From Marsupella aquatica (lineage: Eukaryota; Marchantiophyta), in NCBI GenBank assembly GCA_973895155.1, contig OZ316893.1:14384001-14448000 (forward strand): 64,000 bases of DNA, read 5' to 3'. Shown here piece after piece: positions 60,087 through 64,000 of this stretch (its first letter is position 1; each line of letters begins with the position of its first letter). Under the pieces are notes generated by a model. It ran no database searches and was not told the origin of the DNA. It worked only from the letters and a program-made list of their open reading frames with translations. Made by a program: the position numbers and the translations under genes.

Positions 60087-61867
60087 GCTCCCAAGTTTTG
60101 TTGTCCTTTAGTGACTGCATCTCCGTTTGCATTGCTGCAGTCCACTTCTGCTTCTCCTTTGAAGCACTTGCCTCATGAAATGAAGAAGGTTCCCCTTCTT
60201 CCAAAATTAACGCATCACCCTCATCATCAGCTGTAAAATCATCCTCTTGCAGTTGAGATGAATCAACCCACTGTCCATACCTTGGTGGAGCGCGTACAGT
60301 GCGACCAGATGTTCTTCTAGCCGATGACTCCGGTTGATCTGCGTGTGCTGGTACAATTTGAAGCTCAACAGTATCCACTTGCTGCTCACCAGCATCAACA
60401 AACTCCTCTGGTTCCTCTGGCATAGGAACCAGCTCCATAATTGGAGCAACTCCTTCTCTCCGGTCATGCACCTCATAACCAATCTCCCCCTCAACGAGAT
60501 CTGGGATAGGAGATTTTTTTTTGTCAGTACGGGAGACCTGAGTATTCTTCCCCTCCTTCAATAATCTGGATTCATTGAAGGAAACATCCCTACTGACAAT
60601 GAGCTTACAGGCAATAGGATCTCATAGCCTATAGGCTTTCACACCACTCTGGTACCCAAGAAAAACATATTTCTTGGAGGTAGGATCCAACTTGGTCCTA
60701 TTCTGCTTCGGTGTGAGAGCATATGCATCACTTCCAAAAACTACCAAGCCATGATAGTCTGCTTGCCGCTTATAGCGCATCTCAAATGGCGTTTTGAAAT
60801 TGATAGCACTAGAAGGAGAAAGATTTACCAAATAAGCTGCGGTATTGATAGCTTCTGCCCAAAATTCTTGTGGTAAACCTGATTGGCTCAACATACACCG
60901 TGACCGCTCCAACAATGTCCGATTGAGCCTCTCAGCGACACCATTCTGCTGCGGAGTATAAACTGTGGTGAGATGGCAAGTTATCCCCTGTTCTCAACAA
61001 TACTCTTCAAATTCCATTGAAGTGTACTCCCCGCCGTTGTCTGACCTCAGACTCTTCACCCTTGTATCCAAACACTTGATCGTGTTTCCAGTCTGATTCT
61101 CCACTTGGGCCTTCCACTTCTTAAAAATGGACAAGACATCAGACTTATGCGTCATGAAATAAATCCACATAAATCTTGAGTAATCATCAATAAATGATAC
61201 ATAGTACAACTTTCCAGAGTGTGAGGGAGTCGGGAATGGACCCCACACGTCACTATGTATGTACTCAAGAACCGCTTTGGAACGATGAGTTCCAACACCA
61301 AAAGCACGACGATGCTGCTTTCCAAGAATGCAATGCTCACAAAACTTTAATTTACAAGATTGCAAATCAGAAATGAGTCCATTCTTCCGTAAGATAGCCA
61401 AACCCTTCTCACTCATGTGGCCTAGCCGTGAATGCCACAGTTGAGTCATCTCCTCGTGAGACTTGGTTACATTGGCCTCTCCACATACAGTATTGCCCTG
61501 TAACACATACAAATTCTTTTGTCTACTCCCCTGTCTCTCCCGACCTGACTTGAAGTTCACCATCAATAACGCTCCATTGATGACCATTTGAATCCAACAC
61601 ACCGAGTGAAATTAGATTCTTACGCATGCCAGGTACATACCTGACTCCGGACACTGTGCACACAGCGCCATCAAACATTTGAATCTTCACAGACCCAATT
61701 CCCTCAATTTGACAGGAGTGATCATTTCCCATCAGAACTGAACCGTTTGAAACAGAGTAAGAACTGAAAAACTCACGAATGTAACAAATATGAAAAGAGC
61801 AAGCACAATCAAGAATCCATACATCATCTGCTCTCATAGATGACGTGCACAAGGCATACCCTCGGCT
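60037..61867 (-). pseudogene. Copia copy 2: protease, integrase and linker (broken)
   Basis: Starts in frame after the UGA at 61870-61868 with SRGYALCTSS and the protease motif WILDCACSFH. An 11-bp deletion near 61530 shifts the frame before the pre-integrase finger (LWHSRLGH ... CEHC, first His kept here). The integrase core has SDVWGPFP and RSDNGGEY. A nonsense TGA at 60996-60994 replaces Ser (TCA in copy 1) just before the third catalytic block (NGVAERLNRTL), and another TGA at 60624-60622 replaces Trp in YRLWDP. The downstream linker (60561-60037) is open, with the acidic motif PDLVEGEIG and the conserved SARRTSGRTVRAPPRYG. No functional integrase is possible. Confidence 0.9.
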
Positions 61868-61870
61868 TCA
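61868..61870 (-). other. UGA codon at the gag/pol border (copy 2)
   Basis: The stop of gag (DEYVL-UGA) is directly followed in the same frame by SRGYALCTSS and the protease motif. The codon and its context TTA TGA AGC are identical in copy 1. It could be a site of translational readthrough. Confidence 0.85.
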
Positions 61871-62908
61871 TAAAACATACTCATCATTGAGTAAATCAGC
61901 TTCTCCATCAGCCCTAGCCACATTTGCCGATGAAATTTCCGCTGTCTTTCCCTTACAATCTCGCTTGAAGTGTCCAACTTGGTTGCACTTCCAACATATC
62001 ACCTGCCTCCTCTGAGGGGATTTACCCTTGGACTTAGATCTGGATTTAGATCTAAACTGGGTTCTACGGTCCCCAGTTGGTCGCTGCATACTCCTCCCAC
62101 GGTTAACATTGAGGGCAGCACCAGATGATGAAGGCTGTGACGTGATGTGCATCTTCTGCTGAAGATCATCACTAAGCAAAGAACTTACCACGTCATTGTA
62201 TGAAATGGTATCTCTATCACGATGCAACAACACTCGTGATAGGGACTGGTAAGATGAAGGCAATGAACTAAGAAGCTGCAGAGCCTTCGTCTCATCATTC
62301 AAAGTCTCCCCAAGGTTTTCCAAGTCAACGACCATGTCGTTGAAAGCATCCACATGGTCTTGCAACTTCATACCGGATTCCTTCATCCTGAAACTCATCA
62401 GTTTGTAGGAAGTGTAGAGCCGGTTCGACAACTCCTTGCGGTGATACTTGCTCTGCAATTCCGCAAACAAGGACATGCAATCCTTATGTGCACCCAACTG
62501 CTTAATGATGGGAGGCATGAGATAGAGTGTAACACACCACACTCCCTGCTCCTGCATGCGGTCCCATTGTTTCTCATCAACATCGTCTTCACAAGGGCTC
62601 AGCAGTTGGCCCATCCCTGACGCATAGAGCACTCCCTTCACTTGCTTCTCCCATAGCAAGTAATCAGAGCGCCCATCATACTTTGTCACTTCATACTTGG
62701 GTCCCCCAAGCTTGAAAGTCCCCATCTTCTTCTTTGGCACTACCGTGAGCTCCGGTAGTAGTACTGCTTCCTCCACCACATGCCGTACCGGTGATGGTAT
62801 CGGTGTCACGTGCTCTTTCTCCTGCTCTTCTCTCTGCCCTTGAAACCTCCGCGGTGATCCTCGTGCTTCAAGTTCCACGTCTTCGAAAAACTCCTCCGAA
62901 TCACTCAT
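61868..62908 (-). CDS. Copia copy 2: gag, intact (346 aa)
   Basis: Capsid/nucleocapsid protein that packages element RNA in virus-like particles. ATG at 62908 (MSDSEEFFEDVE). Residues 1-60 are acidic/variable. About 62-100 contain the YDGRSDYLLWEKQVKGVL block typical of plant copia gags. About 115-245 form the helical UBN2-type capsid region (LYTSYKLMSFRMKESG, DAFNDMVVDLENLGE). 275-302 are rich in Arg/Ser. 305-318 form a CCHC zinc knuckle (C305, C308, H313, C318). The frame ends at a UGA that separates it from protease in the same frame. It is intact here, whereas copy 1 has three indels. The length is normal for a copia gag. Confidence 0.92.
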   Translation of the reverse strand: MSDSEEFFEDVELEARGSPRRFQGQREEQEKEHVTPIPSPVRHVVEEAVLLPELTVVPKKKMGTFKLGGPKYEVTKYDGRSDYLLWEKQVKGVLYASGMGQLLSPCEDDVDEKQWDRMQEQGVWCVTLYLMPPIIKQLGAHKDCMSLFAELQSKYHRKELSNRLYTSYKLMSFRMKESGMKLQDHVDAFNDMVVDLENLGETLNDETKALQLLSSLPSSYQSLSRVLLHRDRDTISYNDVVSSLLSDDLQQKMHITSQPSSSGAALNVNRGRSMQRPTGDRRTQFRSKSRSKSKGKSPQRRQVICWKCNQVGHFKRDCKGKTAEISSANVARADGEADLLNDEYVL

Positions 62909-63571
62909 ATGAGAAAATCACAAAAAATGTTGTTTTTCACAACTTCTCAAAAAACTCAAAACTCAACACCGCCGCGTAGCCCACATAGCTAGGAGTCCAA
63001 TACTGAAAACCGAAATCAAAATCAAAATTTGACGGAAAAGTTATTCAAATTTTGGTCGAGGTGGGTAAAACCTTGGAAAACTCCCCCGTTTTGACCACCT
63101 AAGGGAATAACCGAAATACCAAGTACAACCCGTTGTTGGAATTGCGATGTGATTGGTGCGCTACGTTGCCAACTTCAATGGCTTGTCAACAACGAATGTT
63201 GATCAATTGCACTTGGTGCCGTCACCAAGTCCAACAAGGTAATTGATTTTGCTTAGCCTTCCTCTTTGCATCAAAGAGCCAATCCCGGATTCAAAAACAA
63301 TCGTCTTGCCTCAATCTCTCCGTTGAGTCAAAACACTTGACGCTTTTCCCTCCGAGTCGATTGCCAACTTTCTTCACAAAATCCAGAACGACGAAAACTT
63401 AGATCTCTCTGCACCACGAGCTCCGTTCGGCGATTTCTTCACACCGTTAGAAAGCTCTTGCCCTGATCTATCCGTTGAGCCCATAAACTCCAAGTTCCAT
63501 GCGACGGAACTCTGGGAACCGTCATGACCGTCATGAAATCCCATCATGAACACACGTCACCTCCCAAGCAT
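62909..63571 (-). other. Copia copy 2 leader
   Basis: About 0.66 kb untranslated leader between primer site and gag. The gag-proximal 275 bp and parts of the LTR-proximal half match copy 1. It lacks the roughly 700-bp insert of copy 1. No recognisable open frame. Confidence 0.75.
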
Positions 63572-63583
63572 GCTCTGATACCA
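63572..63583 (-). other. Primer-binding site (initiator Met tRNA), copy 2
   Basis: Minus-strand TGGTATCAGAGC two bases inside the 5' LTR, identical in sequence and spacing to copy 1. Confidence 0.93.
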
Positions 63584-63585
63584 AT

Positions 63586-63988
63586 TGTTGAGCATAGACG
63601 ACGATCGCAACGGCAAGCCCATGAACCATCCAACGCACAATAGTCGACACAAGAGATACGTGGTTCACCTCCTTGAGGCTACGTCCACGGGAACACACAA
63701 GAGAGCTTTACTGAACTCTAAGCCCGTCGGCTATACCGAGTCTCCACAGTGTAAGCTCTCCCTATCTCTCAAGTGGCTCCATAACAATGAGCCTTGGTTC
63801 TTCCTCTCCAAGCACACATGCCTCTTATGATATAGTGTGCAACTTAGTTGTACCTAACCACGTAGTTGTACCTAACCACATAGTTGTACCTAATCACGTA
63901 GTTGTACCTAACCACGTAGTTGTACCAACCCACGTTGTTGTACCAACCACGTCATACCTAACCTAGACGTAAGAGTAAATACCCAACA
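63586..63988 (-). repeat. 5' LTR of copia copy 2
   Basis: A 403-bp repeat nearly identical to 58027-58429. It ends 12 bp before the window end. Confidence 0.93.
63846..63953 (-). repeat. 18-bp tandem array (x6) inside 5' LTR, copy 2
   Basis: Same six-unit array as in the 3' LTR, with one substitution difference (CACGTAG for CACATAG in the third unit). In the sense direction it lies in the 5' half of the LTR, so it could sit in the promoter region and act as repeated protein-binding sites. Confidence 0.9.
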
Positions 63989-64000
63989 ATACCCTTATAG

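Larger units (their letters stand above)
58027..63988 (-). mobile_element. Ty1/copia LTR retrotransposon, copy 2 (young, defective pol)
   Basis: A full-length 5.96-kb element on the minus strand: 5' LTR 63586-63988, Met-tRNA primer site, leader, intact gag, broken protease/integrase, long open RT/RNase H, polypurine tract, 3' LTR 58027-58429. It is the same coding family as copy 1. The LTRs are 403 bp each and differ at about 4 positions (about 99% identity by eye), so insertion was recent. Despite this, pol carries an 11-bp deletion, a 14-bp deletion and two private nonsense codons. No clean 5-bp target duplication flanks it: the left flank is ACAAT, the right flank ATACC. Confidence 0.94.

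Overview
The window looks like nuclear DNA of a land plant. Three things support this: a D-type cyclin with the plant LxCxE/cyclin-box layout in six GT-AG exons, two Ty1/copia retrotransposons primed by initiator-Met tRNA, and a decayed PIF/Harbinger transposon. Base composition is moderate, introns are short (110-258 bp in the cyclin), and non-coding DNA is dominated by local tandem duplications. A non-seed plant (bryophyte or lycophyte) is possible but this is only inference; nothing in the window fixes the species.

Layout. 1-10.7 kb: no credible gene, only small tandem duplications. 10.73-18.19 kb: a nested transposon. A roughly 750-bp fold-back (inverted-repeat) element carries a complete but decayed 6.7-kb Ty1/copia element on the minus strand (344-bp LTRs, ATTGT target-site duplication). 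18.2-25.7 kb: non-coding, with tandem repeats and simple-sequence tracts. 25.7-27.6 kb: the only gene I can reconstruct completely, a 356-aa D-type cyclin (minus strand), with a probable pyrimidine-rich leader and promoter up to about 28.66 kb. 28.7-46.7 kb: non-coding, rich in tandem repeats (380-bp, 140-bp, 88-bp, 65-bp and 64-bp periods). 46.7-51.4 kb: gene-like minus-strand DNA holding four phase-compatible exons of an unidentified protein and a K/E-rich coding remnant with in-frame stops. 53.7-57.1 kb: a PIF/Harbinger pair, with the Myb/SANT-like partner gene on plus and the DDE transposase on minus, both broken. 58.03-63.99 kb: a second Ty1/copia element of the same family (403-bp LTRs, about 99% identical), minus strand, with intact gag but broken pol.

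The two Ty1/copia copies are close relatives in coding sequence but differ in LTR length and leader. Both have a UGA codon exactly between the gag and protease frames. The younger copy already carries several disabling pol lesions, which suggests it was moved by proteins supplied from elsewhere. No wholly new system was recognised. The most unusual items are the shared gag/pol UGA, the nested fold-back/copia structure, a perfect 32-bp palindrome, and the unidentified phase-consistent exon chain near 50 kb. All alignments and identity figures were made by eye.
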